From: Malania oleifera
Lineage: Eukaryota > Streptophyta > Magnoliopsida > Santalales > Ximeniaceae
Direction: 5' to 3'
Assembly: GCF_029873635.1 (NCBI RefSeq)
Contig: NC_080419.1
Coordinates: forward strand, 73,458,597 to 73,522,596
Length of the DNA stretch: 64,000 nucleotides
The position numbers and the translations under genes were made by a program. The notes below the pieces were generated by a model. That model saw only the letters and a program-made list of their open reading frames with translations, did not search any database and had not been told where the DNA came from. Each line of letters starts with the position of its first letter. The stretch's first letter is position 1. Of this stretch, positions 12,228 through 22,350 are shown piece after piece.

Positions 12228-13341
12228 TTACAGTAGGTCTGGATCATACGGAATGCCCCTTTCAGGTAACCATGTGTCTCCACCAATGAACACTCTCACC
12301 GTGAAACCACCCACTTCATTTGCACTATTCGTGGCATTATACCCTTTCCACTTAACTCTGCGACTAGTGCCGGCGCCAGCGCCCCAATTCTGGTATTCTC
12401 TGTAGAATAGGGTGCTGAGTTTCTCATCTCCCCACGAAAGCCAACCCTCGGGATCTATGAGGTCATCTATCGTACACTGCATCACCACAACCGTTGCATA
12501 GTTTCCCCATGGTCGCCCAAGGTAAGTTTTTACGCCCATTCTTGAATTGAAGTCGCTGGCTGCCTTTATGCTGCAGTTGTGAATGGAAAACCCATTGTTC
12601 TCAGCCAAACTGCTCCTCCCTTGAGCAGTAATCACATTACCTCCTCCCGGCGGCGGTTTACGGGCATATATGTTGCACTTTTGGATGACTGCCTTGGCGC
12701 TCCCGAAAATGAAGTCTACGGTTCCGTACATGTCGCATTCTCTGTAGAACTGGATGCCCTTAAACATGTAGAGCGTGTCTTGGTATCCTAGGAATGCACA
12801 GCTGTAGAAAGCCGAAAAGTTGGAACTGCTTAGAAGCGCGACGGCTTGACCGCTGTCTGCTCCAGCAGAGTTTTCGAAAGTTATGTATTTTGCCGTGAAG
12901 TTTTCTCCTTCTACGGCTGATGGAAAGATACATACATGATAAAAAGTTACAACTAATGTGTACTTGTACGTTGGCCAATATTTAATTTGTCATGCATATT
13001 TCTAGCTCTAATTTTAAAATTAACGTACCTACAGTTGCTGATCGAAGAGTGTCAAAGCCAGAGCTTTTGCTTCTGTTCCCAGTGATGATTGTTGCACCAA
13101 TACCATCTCCGATGAATGCGAGATTGGTTTGATTTGGATAAATGTGAAGGTACTCATGATAGGTTCCTGCTTTGATTTTTATAGTATATCGAAGTTGGCT
13201 ATTTGTGGGTGCCCCTGACAGAGCATCTGAAATTTGGTTAAAATTTCCAGACCCATCTTGGGCTACAGTTGCATTAATAGGAAACTCGCCTTGAACGTTC
13301 CCCAAAAAAATCAACATGACAATGAGAACGAGACTGTTCAT
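12228..13341 (-). CDS. Secreted pectinesterase (pectin methylesterase), two exons, no inhibitor prodomain
   Basis: Hydrolyses methyl esters of cell-wall homogalacturonan. Exon 1 is 13029-13341 and exon 2 is 12228-12916. The 112-bp intron (GTACGT...CAG) is in phase 1, and the joined frame is 333 residues. The chosen ATG at 13341 opens a signal peptide (MNSLVLIVMLIFLGNVQG, residues 1-18). The catalytic domain follows at once: GxYxE at 59-63 (GTYHE), QAVAL with Q128, GYQDTLY with Q150 and catalytic D151, GTVDFIFG with catalytic D172, and LGRPW with R239 and W241. All five diagnostic family blocks and both catalytic aspartates are intact. Plant enzymes with an N-terminal PMEI-like PRO region are usually ~500-600 residues; that region is absent here, although the intron after SATV is the site I recall from PRO-bearing genes. 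An out-of-frame ATG at 13366 overlaps the start. A TATA box lies ~170 bp upstream. The product is likely apoplastic. Confidence 0.93.
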
Positions 13342-13512
13342 TTTTCTGCAGACCACCAAAAACCATTATTTTGTCCAAAATGAGATTTCTTGTCTTCCAT
13401 GGACAAAAATAGATGAAGTTTAACACAAGCAAATCAATTTAAGAATGAAATGACAACAAGATACAAAGACTTTGTGGACATAAATTGAAATATAATGCAA
13501 ATCAGATTGTGC

Positions 13513-13521
13513 TATATATAC
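13513..13521 (-). promoter_or_regulatory. Probable TATA box of the pectinesterase gene
   Basis: TATATATAG on the minus strand, ~170 bp upstream of the ATG at 13341. It is the best TATA match between the start codon and the SINE at 13608. The window is AT-rich, so chance occurrence is possible. Confidence 0.5.
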
Positions 13522-13607
13522 TATTGCATGAATAAAACTATCACAAAATAAAATTAAAGGATGAAAGTCAGAACTAAACATGAACAATGCAATGTGCCTC
13601 TGTGCTA

Positions 13608-13786
13608 AGGGGAGCTTAGCGCAATGGTAAGATTGTCGCCATATGGCCTGGAAGTTACGGATTCAAGACATAGAAACAACCTCATGCAAAAATATAAGAT
13701 AAGGTTGCATACTATAGACTCGTGTTGATCTGCCCCTTTTTCAAACTACGCATACGTGAGAGCTTTATGCATTAGGCTACCCTTTA
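13608..13786 (+). mobile_element. Au-type tRNA-derived SINE
   Basis: An A box (TAGCGCAATGGTAAG, 13617-13631) and a B box (GTTACGGATTCAAG, ~13653-13666) are followed by the Au-specific body 'ataaggttgcatactatag', the 'gatctgccccttttt' stretch, and a 3' end 'ggctacccttt'. It is diverged but close to full length (~180 bp). It sits ~90 bp upstream of the pectinesterase TATA box, in the opposite transcriptional orientation. Confidence 0.85.
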
Positions 13787-14231
13787 ATAACCAAATATAT
13801 TTAAAAAATTATATTTTTATTTTCTTTATTTCATATTCCTTAAATTCTACATAGGATGGTAAAAAAAAAGACGTAAGTATACATATATGGCCTGTTATTT
13901 TATTTTATTTTTTCTAAAAATATATATGTAAGATTGCATGTAATTAATAAGTTAATTTATGGGCCTCTACAGTTTAGTCAAGTGCATATGGGCGGACTGC
14001 AGGGTTTATTGGTAATAAGAGGTTCTGAGTTTGATTTCACACAAACGTTAATTTTTATGTTGTCATGAGGGAGCAGTGGAGTCGGTAATAATTTTGGATT
14101 TGATGCTGCCTACGAAGGTTTGAAGGGTTTTGTCCATATTGAAATGTTAAATGAAGGATTAAAAAGACAAAAACAAGTTCATTATGGACTTTTAGCAAGT
14201 ATTGTGCAGTGGGCACCTTCTTAGAATTGTG
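13787..14231. other. Upstream intergenic DNA, no gene seen
   Basis: AT-rich sequence between the SINE and the second duplication copy. I see no coding exon or recognised repeat. Confidence 0.6.
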
Positions 14232-14385
14232 GATGTTCCTTCCGTTCAGCACAATGCACCCCGCCCATCAACATAATGAAATTACAGACCATTACTGCTT
14301 CATGCTTTTCTTCTTCATCATCTTCTTCTTTTTTATTTTCCATGGTTTTAAAAATCCCACTCGGTATAAAATGATTTGATCAATC
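14232..14385 (+). repeat. Direct duplication flanking the pectinesterase gene, copy 2
   Basis: Matches 11292-11456 in the same orientation. Here the sequence runs on without the hairpin, into 'gttgtcaaatcgatatatata'. It lies ~890 bp upstream of the pectinesterase ATG, so the block may be part of a duplicated promoter region. Confidence 0.85.
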
Positions 14386-14555
14386 TAGTTGTCAAATCGA
14401 TATATATACATACTTGTGATTTCTTTTAATTGAGATGCATTTCAAATGAATCATTCTTGACGTGGTGAAAGAATATATGTAGGTACATTAACATTTAAGA
14501 AAACTCTAGTAGATAAATTAAATCATTATTGATTTGTTATATATATATATATATG

Positions 14556-14599
<44 letters not shown>

Positions 14600-15019
14600 C
14601 ATATACTACCTTATAAGATAATTACAGTCTCTAGTAGCTATTATTGAAAGCAATATTAAATTAATTGAATTATAAACAATTAAATTGAAATTAATTTAAT
14701 TTAACTAATTAAAATTTTAGAGTATTTTAATGTAAAAATTCGTAAGAAAAATAGCAATAGGATGTACTATAAAATTATTAAAACTATAGCTTTTAGTATT
14801 TAAAAAAAAAAATTCTCTAAAAGAACCTGTTTCTTTAATCAATGTTCTCAATATCAATTGAATGTGCATTGATGCACACATAAACATTGTATGATAGTTT
14901 TATGCCTCTTACTCTTAAAATTAAAAGGAAAATTTTATAAAACATCTATAAGACTAGTTATATTATATCGATCAAAACATTTGACGACAAAGAAACAAAA
15001 TATCTAAAAAGTAAAAATT
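14386..15019. other. AT-rich intergenic DNA with a (TA)n tract
   Basis: Contains an interrupted (TA)n microsatellite at about 14539-14605, split by two 'gaac' inserts, and AT-rich filler. No gene was recognised. Confidence 0.7.
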
Positions 15020-15300
15020 ACAGAGATGAGAATGCTTAAATGGATGAGTGGTATAAAACTGAAAAATAAATTAAGGAATGACCATATTCGTGATAAGTTG
15101 GGTGTAGCCCCTATAGAAAATAAGATAAGAGAAAGACGACTCAGATGGTATGAACACTTACAACGTAGGCTACATGGTGCGCAAGTGAAGAAGAGTGAGT
15201 TAGTTACTGTGGGGGGTTGTAGAAGGGGTAGGAGTAGACCTAAAATAAATTGGAAAGAGATAGTGAATAAAGATTTAATATCATTGAATTTATAAAAAGA
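15020..15300 (+). mobile_element. 3' end of an RTE-type LINE ORF2 (truncated)
   Basis: A 90-codon reading frame (15026-15295) begins MRMLKWMSG and contains KLGVAPIENKIRERRLRW and GRSRPKINW. This is the familiar C-terminal tail of plant RTE/BovB-like LINE reverse transcriptases (family pattern: MRMLRWMCG..., VGVAPI..., RLRWFGHVQRR, RGRPKK). The reverse transcriptase core and endonuclease are missing, so this is a 5'-truncated copy. Flanks are AT-rich and no clear target duplication was found. Confidence 0.85.
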
Positions 15301-16057
15301 AATTGTGCATGATCACATAAATTGTCTACTTTTATATCAAAGACTTAAGACATGCTATTTATTTTTACATGATGTAAATATCTTATACTTACGAGATTGA
15401 TATACGTTTTCAAGAATGGCAACATATATAGTTAAGGATCGATACTCCATTTTGTTTGAGATATTATAAAATAAAATTGAAAATTTTGTATTCAGAAATC
15501 ACAAATTTTTCCTCTTTTAAATTTTGTATTTATCTATTATTTTATTTGTTATAATGGCAAGAAATCTCTATAAATTTGCTCTGATTTTTTTTTTTTTTAT
15601 TGTCACTAAATATAATAGCCTAAATCTCCTTACAATATTGCATCCCATATTTGGAGGAATCAATTTTAGAAGGAAAACTTGAAATTTAATTTTAGAATGA
15701 GTATTTAAAAAAAATCGTATTTCCATGTGCTATATTCCCAATCAAAAAAGGGAAAAATGGATTCTCTTTCCATGCTTTGCTTTATTTTTTCTTCCTCTCA
15801 TTTTATCTCTTACCGACAGTGTCATTAAATTTGATTGTGTAATTTTGGATTTTCTCTTACCAAAACGGAAGAAAAAAGTGGCAAAATACTCCTAGGCGAG
15901 GAAAACGTTAAACAGTGTCTCAAACAAATCTTTATCCCGCCTTTCATCACCACGTTAGTGACACTAGAACAAAATTTTAATTATATTAAAATAAATTTTT
16001 ATTTTTTAATAGTATTTAATAGAAAAAAATATAAGAGAAAATAAGTTTCCTTTTTTT

Positions 16058-16093
<36 letters not shown>

Positions 16094-16189
16094 TACGTAA
16101 ATTCCTTGATCCAAATGGACCCTTAGGATCTGTTTAGACCAAAGATTTTTGTGGACCTTGTGTCACATTTTGAGTGACCCAAATACAAG
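15301..16189. other. AT-rich intergenic DNA
   Basis: No gene recognised. It ends with a long T tract at ~16059-16092. Confidence 0.6.
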
Positions 16190-17683
16190 AATTGGGATTA
16201 CTGACGTGGCGTAATCTGGGTCGTCCAGAGAAAACACAAATCGAACGATCCAGATCTCTCTGTGTCTTGAATTTCTATTTTGGAAAGAATTGGGCCTAGG
16301 TGTTTTTTTTTTTTTTTTTTTTTTGAATTAGGCCTAGGCCCTTTGAATTTTTTTAAAATGAGGTTGGTTTTTAAAATGGCGCTTACACGCTCTTTTGGGT
16401 TGAAAAATGGGGCTGCTTTATTTAAAATTGAGCCCAAAGCCCTTTGGGTTTAAAAATAGAGTTAGGTTTTAAAATTGGGCCCTGTGACCCCTTTGGGTTA
16501 AAAAAAAAAAAAAATTGGTTTTTTAAATGTTAGGCCTCGGGCCCTCTAGGTTGTAAGAAAAGGGCTCTTTTTAAGAGTTGGGCCCTGAGCCTCTAGGTTT
16601 AAAAAATACAAGCCTGGGGAAGCTTAGAGTATGGACTATGGGGCTTTTGTTTTAGTCACAAGTTTCGGGACTTCCCTTAGAACATAGGCTTGTGGGTTTA
16701 GGTTGGAAGGTAGGCTTATGGTTTTAGATTCAATCGAGGACTTGTGGGTATATGTGGGACAGTGGGCTTGTATGCGTGTCTGCATGGGAGATATTTCCTT
16801 CCTCTTATGATTGAGTACCTTATGTATAGCAAAACTATGGAAGTAAATAGCAATAAGTAATCATACTAATCTTGTGTCTTTTGCTCCTTCATGTCTTCTT
16901 ATTCCCGTGTTCTCCTCTTTCTGTGCTCTTTCTCCTTTTTTTGGGGCGTTCTTTGGTCTAGGCTTCTATCCCCTTTGGTGGGTAGGGAATTCTTCGGGTT
17001 GCAAGGCAATGGGCTTTGCAGCTTTCTTCTCTTAGAAGCATATGATGTTACCCTCCTTTATTTTCTCTAGGGTTTCACCCTCGAGCATTCACTAGAAGGC
17101 AACTCCTCTCACTATTTTACCTCTTAATTCTTTTCTCTGTTCGATTTCTCTCCTTCTTAGTGTGTTCTACCCTTTGCGAAGGCCCCTCTTTATAGGGTTA
17201 GGGTTTCAGCTAAGATAGACAATAGACAGAACCTTCCCTTTCCAATCCTTTCCTTATGTTCAATTTTCCCTCACGCGTGCTTTCCTTCCTATAGCAAAAT
17301 TTTCATCTCTATTGCGATCGACTGATTCTCTTTCTATATGGGTCCTGACTGAAGATTGGGAGTGGATACACATCAATCTTGCAATTTTTCCAATTAATTT
17401 ATAGAATCACTCAAAATTTTATCTTTCTATCGTTTGATTTCTTTATGATATTTGATGTAGGTACTCATGAAGATACATTGGGATATTCCCTGCAGCTGCT
17501 AAATTTTTCGTTGGCCGCCTATATTTTTTGTGTATTTCTAAATTTTTCTTTATTTTACTGTATTCTAATATATTTCCTTTTATTCCTCACTCCCTAGATT
17601 CTATATTTTATGTAAACTGTAAAAAAAAATGAGAAATTTATTTTTTTAAAGCGGTACGATTAAAATTGGGTATCTACACAAGA
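16190..17683 (+). mobile_element. Probable 3' part of a Tat/Ogre-like LTR with internal minisatellite
   Basis: Ends 'gggtatctaca' at 17683 and shows the layout of the 24608-26938 LTR: a pyrimidine-rich transcribed region ('tgttctcctctttctgtgctc', ~16910-16930), then 'cctctttatagggttagg' (~17185-17202), then the terminus. From ~16280 to 16620 there is a degenerate tandem repeat of roughly 70-80 bp built on GGGCCC...TTTGGGTTAAAA. The 5' limit is uncertain. Confidence 0.45.
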
Positions 17684-18209
17684 TAGATAGAAGAATGGAG
17701 AGATGGAGATGACGTCAAATGGATTGGGGGGGTTGGAGTTTCGTGGGGAGTTGTCTAGATTGGTGGATGCCATGTGATTGACTAGTTTAAAATTGAAGGT
17801 ACCTTTCATGTATGCCTCATTCCATGCATCAATTTAAAACTTTACATTAAAATTAAAATATATTTATTTAGTATTAAGTTTGACATTGAATTCAGTTTTT
17901 AAACCATAATTAAATTTAATTACAATTATATTGTTTTATTTATTTATTTATTAAAAAGTATATTAAAATAATTAAAAAATAAAAAAAATTGCCACATAAC
18001 TTTTCAAATTTGAAAATACTTATATATATATATATATGGAGGTTATAAAAATTTTAATTACTGCTGTAATTAAATCAATGAAAATAATTAAACTTATCTT
18101 ATGTATTATAATTAAATTCATCAAAATTAGTTATAGTTATATATATATATATATATATATTTAAAATAATTTATTATTTATCTTAATTATTTGAGTTCAA
18201 GTTTTATTT
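17684..18209. other. AT-rich intergenic DNA with short (TA)n tracts
   Basis: (TA)n at ~18019-18037 and ~18138-18160. No gene seen. Confidence 0.6.
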
Positions 18210-18560
18210 TTGAAAATGACAAAGAAATTAGGGATAACTCGTAACTAATTAGGTACCGTTCGTAGAACGAGTGTGTAGAGGGGTGCTAACACCTTTCTCT
18301 CACATAACCAAACTTCCAATCCCGATTTTGGTAAAGTAGAGTGAGACTACTGATTTCTTAACTTAGAAATAGTTTAGAGACCAATTAATAAGTAGTAAAT
18401 ATGTGTTCTAACTGTACCAAAGTAGATAATAGATTAGTGGTGACTTCATTCAAATTTCAATATTTATTATCTCTCGCCATTCCGAACTCTTTCTCCAAGA
18501 TGTTGCGACAAAAGTGCGCAATCATCTTCATAAATAATGGTAATAATTAATAAGCAAATC
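18210..18560 (-). mobile_element. 5' portion of a Tat/Ogre-like LTR, minus orientation
   Basis: Reverse complement begins TGTCGCAACATC and follows 24640-24910 base block by base block ('gagtcaccactaa', 'agaacacatatttac', 'ggtgttagcacccctc', 'aacggtacctaattag'). Same family as the plus-strand LTR at 24608 but opposite in orientation. Confidence 0.55.
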
Positions 18561-18623
18561 CAAATGCAATTATTTAATGCATCTTTATGCCCAAGTTTAT
18601 GTATTATTACTCATAAAGGCAGT

Positions 18624-18867
18624 ACTATGAAAGTTAAGGTGTAGTCCCAAGAGGAGGGTGAATTGGGTTATTAAAATTTTTCTTTTAATTCTTTTTACAA
18701 ATTTACAATTTTTTGTTAATTTAGTGAATAAGTAAGATTGATTTAACTTATAATACTTAGTTAGCTTAACCAACTTTAAATATCAACACAATCCAATCAC
18801 TCTCAACAATATCACTTAAATAAACATTAACCCATTCAACCACAATTAATATATTCAATAAAGACAT
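18624..18867 (-). mobile_element. Scrap of SIRE-like copia LTR end
   Basis: Contains 'gtagtcccaagaggagggtg' followed by 'aattgggttatt', the conserved terminal block of the copia LTRs at 37983 and 60271 in the same orientation. It runs into the gag-like sequence at 18868. Confidence 0.5.
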
Positions 18868-20119
18868 GAATATACTAATGAGGATATGAAAGCTCTTAGT
18901 ATAAATGCTACTGCCATGAATAATCTCTATTGTGGACTTGATATTAATGAATTTAATTAAGTTATGACATGTTCTTCTGCTAAGAAGATATGGGATAAGT
19001 TAGAGGTTATCTATGAGGGTACTAGAGACGTTAACAATAGTACGATAGAGTATAAAACATTTAAAATGAATACTGGTAAATTCATTCAGAACATATATAC
19101 TCACTTTACACACATTATTAATTCATTGCATGCATTAGGTAAGACATATCCCACTTATGAAATGATTAAAAAATTTTTTAGGGAATTGCCACCAGTTTGG
19201 GAAGCAAAGGCTACAGCCATATTTGAGGGTAGAGATCTAAAGGCTATGTCATTAGATGAATTGATGGGGTCACTTATCACATATGAGTTAGTTATTAATG
19301 AGAGACTAAATGAGCATAATAAAATGAGAAAAATGACTGCTTTAAAAACGTCTACTAAGACTTCTAGAGAGTGAAGTGAACCTAAATTTGGAAATGACAT
19401 GACTATACTTACTAGGAAGTTCAGCAGGTTCTTTAGAAAGAATAGTCGGCCATATAGAAAGTTCAGAGATTCAGCATATGAGAAGGGAGAATCCAGTAAA
19501 ACAAAAGAAAAATTGAATACTCCCACGTGTTACAATTGTAACAAGGTCGGTCATATCAGACCTGACTGCCCGTTGATGAAAAAGGAGTTTGGGAAAAAAA
19601 AAAAGAGCTATGAAAGCAGGCACCTCGTGGGATAAACAAAACATTAGTGATTCAGATTTAAACTGCAGTGATTCAGAGGTTGCTAACTTGTGTTTGATGG
19701 CATGGGATGGTGAGGTATTGTCTTCCTGCTCCTTATCTTCATATTATTCTGATGATGATTGTGATTATGATAGCATGCTTACATTTAAAGAATTGTAATA
19801 TGAACATATTCGTGTATCTAAATTATTAAACAAAATTACCAAGGAAAATGATGTTTTGAAAAAGAAATGTGAAAATTGGTCAAAATTTTTTGAAATTACA
19901 AAGAAGTCTCATGCCTCGATTCTTAAAGAAAAGGATTTGAAAATTACCAAACTTCAAAGAAAATTGGAAGATAGCTTCAAAATTGTTTATAAATTTACTG
20001 AGGGCCAATGTAATTTTGAAAAACTTCTTGGGATCCAAAGAAACTCTCTTAGCAAAGAAGGCCTCAGATTTAGAAATAATGTGGGTGATTTTGAGGCATT
20101 AAAAATCACTCTCTTTTAA
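18868..20119 (+). mobile_element. Fossil copia gag region
   Basis: A retroelement gag of the UBN2 / copia-type class. Recognisable parts are the capsid-like stretch around 18964-19370 (KIWDKLEVIYEGT and LPPVWEAKATAI), one CCHC zinc knuckle at ~19530-19575 (CYNCNKVGHIRPDC), and a lysine-rich helical tail to ~20119. It is broken in several places, and no protease, integrase or reverse transcriptase follows. The family resembles SIRE/Maximus gag. Confidence 0.8.
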
Positions 20120-21080
20120 GGTAATATTGCCCCCATCCGAATGAGTTTGCTGCAGGAAGAATAATGAAATTCACCTTTGGAATACAACAAAACCACTAAA
20201 AAATCTACATGTAGCAATCCGGAAGATTTTTCTATAGAACTTCTTTTGGGAATAGAGTGCTTCGCTATGAAAAATTATAATGAAGAAAGAGACAATTTGC
20301 AATGATCAATCTGCTGTCAAGGCCTCTTATTGATAAAGGGATACACCTAATACCCCTTCCAATGGAAATCATTTTTTTATTAAGAAAAAATTGTGTCTCT
20401 TCAAATAAACATGATATATTCCTACATTCAAATTTCAAACTGCATTTTAAAATAATAATTATTCAAATAAAAATGACATAATCTATTTATTCACTTTGAA
20501 AAAACAGAAACAAAAAATAGAAAACGACAACGATATCAAATAGACCCTTACATATTGATAGCATCGAACGATCTTGTATTTTTTATTATTTTTTTAAAGT
20601 GGTGTAATAACCTTGAATGTTATGGAAGAAAAGGTATTTGATTAATCTCTTTTGTATATTTTGCACATTTCATATAAAATATATATGCAGAGGCAATTCC
20701 ACTTGAGAAGAACGGAAAATCGTAATTCTCATTATAATGAATGAAACTTGAACACTAAGTACATAAGGAGGATACTAGCTGGGGTATTTAAACAAGTTCA
20801 CAAGATATAGTTAACAATAAATGAGATACCATAAATCCCATGAAATTTGAGATAAAATCTATGTTGTTGATATATATGTTCATTTATTTTTTTTGAATCA
20901 ATAAGCTCTAATTTGTTAGCATATATGATCCTCAAACAATTGACTTTGAATCTTTGACACTTCTCAAACTTTATTGTGATGATTTGTATGAGATCTTCGA
21001 CATTTAAATATTCAGTGAACAAAACTGTCGACAATTTAATGAAAACGTTGATGGTTTCTTTTGACTAGCTGTGATGCATA

Positions 21081-21130
<50 letters not shown>

Positions 21131-21662
21131 ACTTAATTTGAATAGTCACAACGGCTCTCTAATGTGTGTGTGTGTGTGTATTTTTTTAAATTGTTTCTCA
21201 ACACAATGAATAGAATGGTTAATGCATACCCCATGCGTATAAAAAAGTAGAACAACTCTATTTCTGGTCACTTGCATTTGATTTGACTCAATTGTTTGAA
21301 AGAAAGCAAATACAAAATTTGATCAAATTTGCTTGTCATGTTTACAAGAGCCATCTTATTCCACTATACAATTAAAAAATAAAAAAAATATTTTATAAAT
21401 ATATTTTATTATTTTTTAATTTAAAAAAATTTAAGGATATTTTTATTTGAATTATTTTTAAAAATCAATCTGATCATTTTAATTTTATTATTTATTTTTA
21501 TTTAAAGATATATACAAATGAATGATTTAATAAAAATAGTAAAAATATTAAAATATTCGAGAAATAGGTTGGCAGAGCTATTCAAATTATGATTTTTATT
21601 TTTACTTTTATTTTCTTGTAAACAACTGAAAATTGGTAACACGTTGCTTCAAATCAAGAGCA

Positions 21663-21800
21663 ATGGTGCAGCTGATTGATTGTTCTTTCTTACCGAAATC
21701 CGTCACCTTGAAAGCAAGGAAGAAACGAGCTTTTCACTCGCCAAAGAAGTCGCCACTCGAGCAAAAGCACGACCGAAAAAAAAGTTTTAAATCCACCTGA
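21663..21800 (+). CDS. Unrecognised 45-residue open frame
   Basis: I do not recognise this. It is a short frame starting MVQLIDCSFLPK, very rich in lysine and arginine (K/R ~30%), noticeably less AT-rich than its surroundings. No introns or neighbouring exons could be joined to it. It could be an exon remnant of a lost gene or simply chance. Confidence 0.15.
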   Translation: MVQLIDCSFLPKSVTLKARKKRAFHSPKKSPLEQKHDRKKSFKST

Positions 21801-22049
21801 TTTAAAACTAAAGTTTCCATAACCTATTTATTTTACACCGTATAGAAATGAAAATGGAAAATAAAAAATAGAAACAATATCAAGTAGACACTCAATTAGC
21901 CGTAACGATATACCTATGGCTGCTACAATTTGTTAATTTTCTTATTTATTGAAAAAATAAAATTTATAATAATTTAATGCTAGGATTTAAGAAGTTTAGC
22001 ATGTGATGATAGACTCATAAATATAATTAATAATGTGACGCATTCTATT

Positions 22050-22350
22050 TGTTAAAGCTTAATACATTGTTGGCCCATAATCTAACAGTTTAAACTTTTA
22101 GGTAAAGTGGTGATTTAACATGATATCAAAATTGGTTATCAAGAGAACCTAAGTTCTAGTCTTGTTGCCCTTAATTTAAAAAAATAAATAAAAATAAAAT
22201 ATTACATTCCTTATTATGGGTGTTATTTATCATGTATTTATCTCTCTACGTATTGTCGGATTGCACGTGCGAGAGAGTGTTAAAGCTTGATATACATTGT
22301 TGGTCCACAACCTAACAGCTTAAGCTTTTAGGTAAAAGGTAATCTAACAC
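22050..22350 (+). repeat. Two diverged copies of a short interspersed repeat
   Basis: 'aagctt(a/g)atacattgttgg' followed by 'taacag(t/c)tta' and 'cttttaggtaaa' occurs at ~22057-22110 and again at ~22282-22335. The first copy continues into 'aacatgatatcaaaattgg'. I know the motif as a common plant intergenic repeat but cannot assign a family. Confidence 0.45.

Noticed and set aside
13609-13690. tRNA-like A and B boxes considered as a tRNA gene
   Set aside because: No cloverleaf after the B box; the downstream body matches Au SINE.
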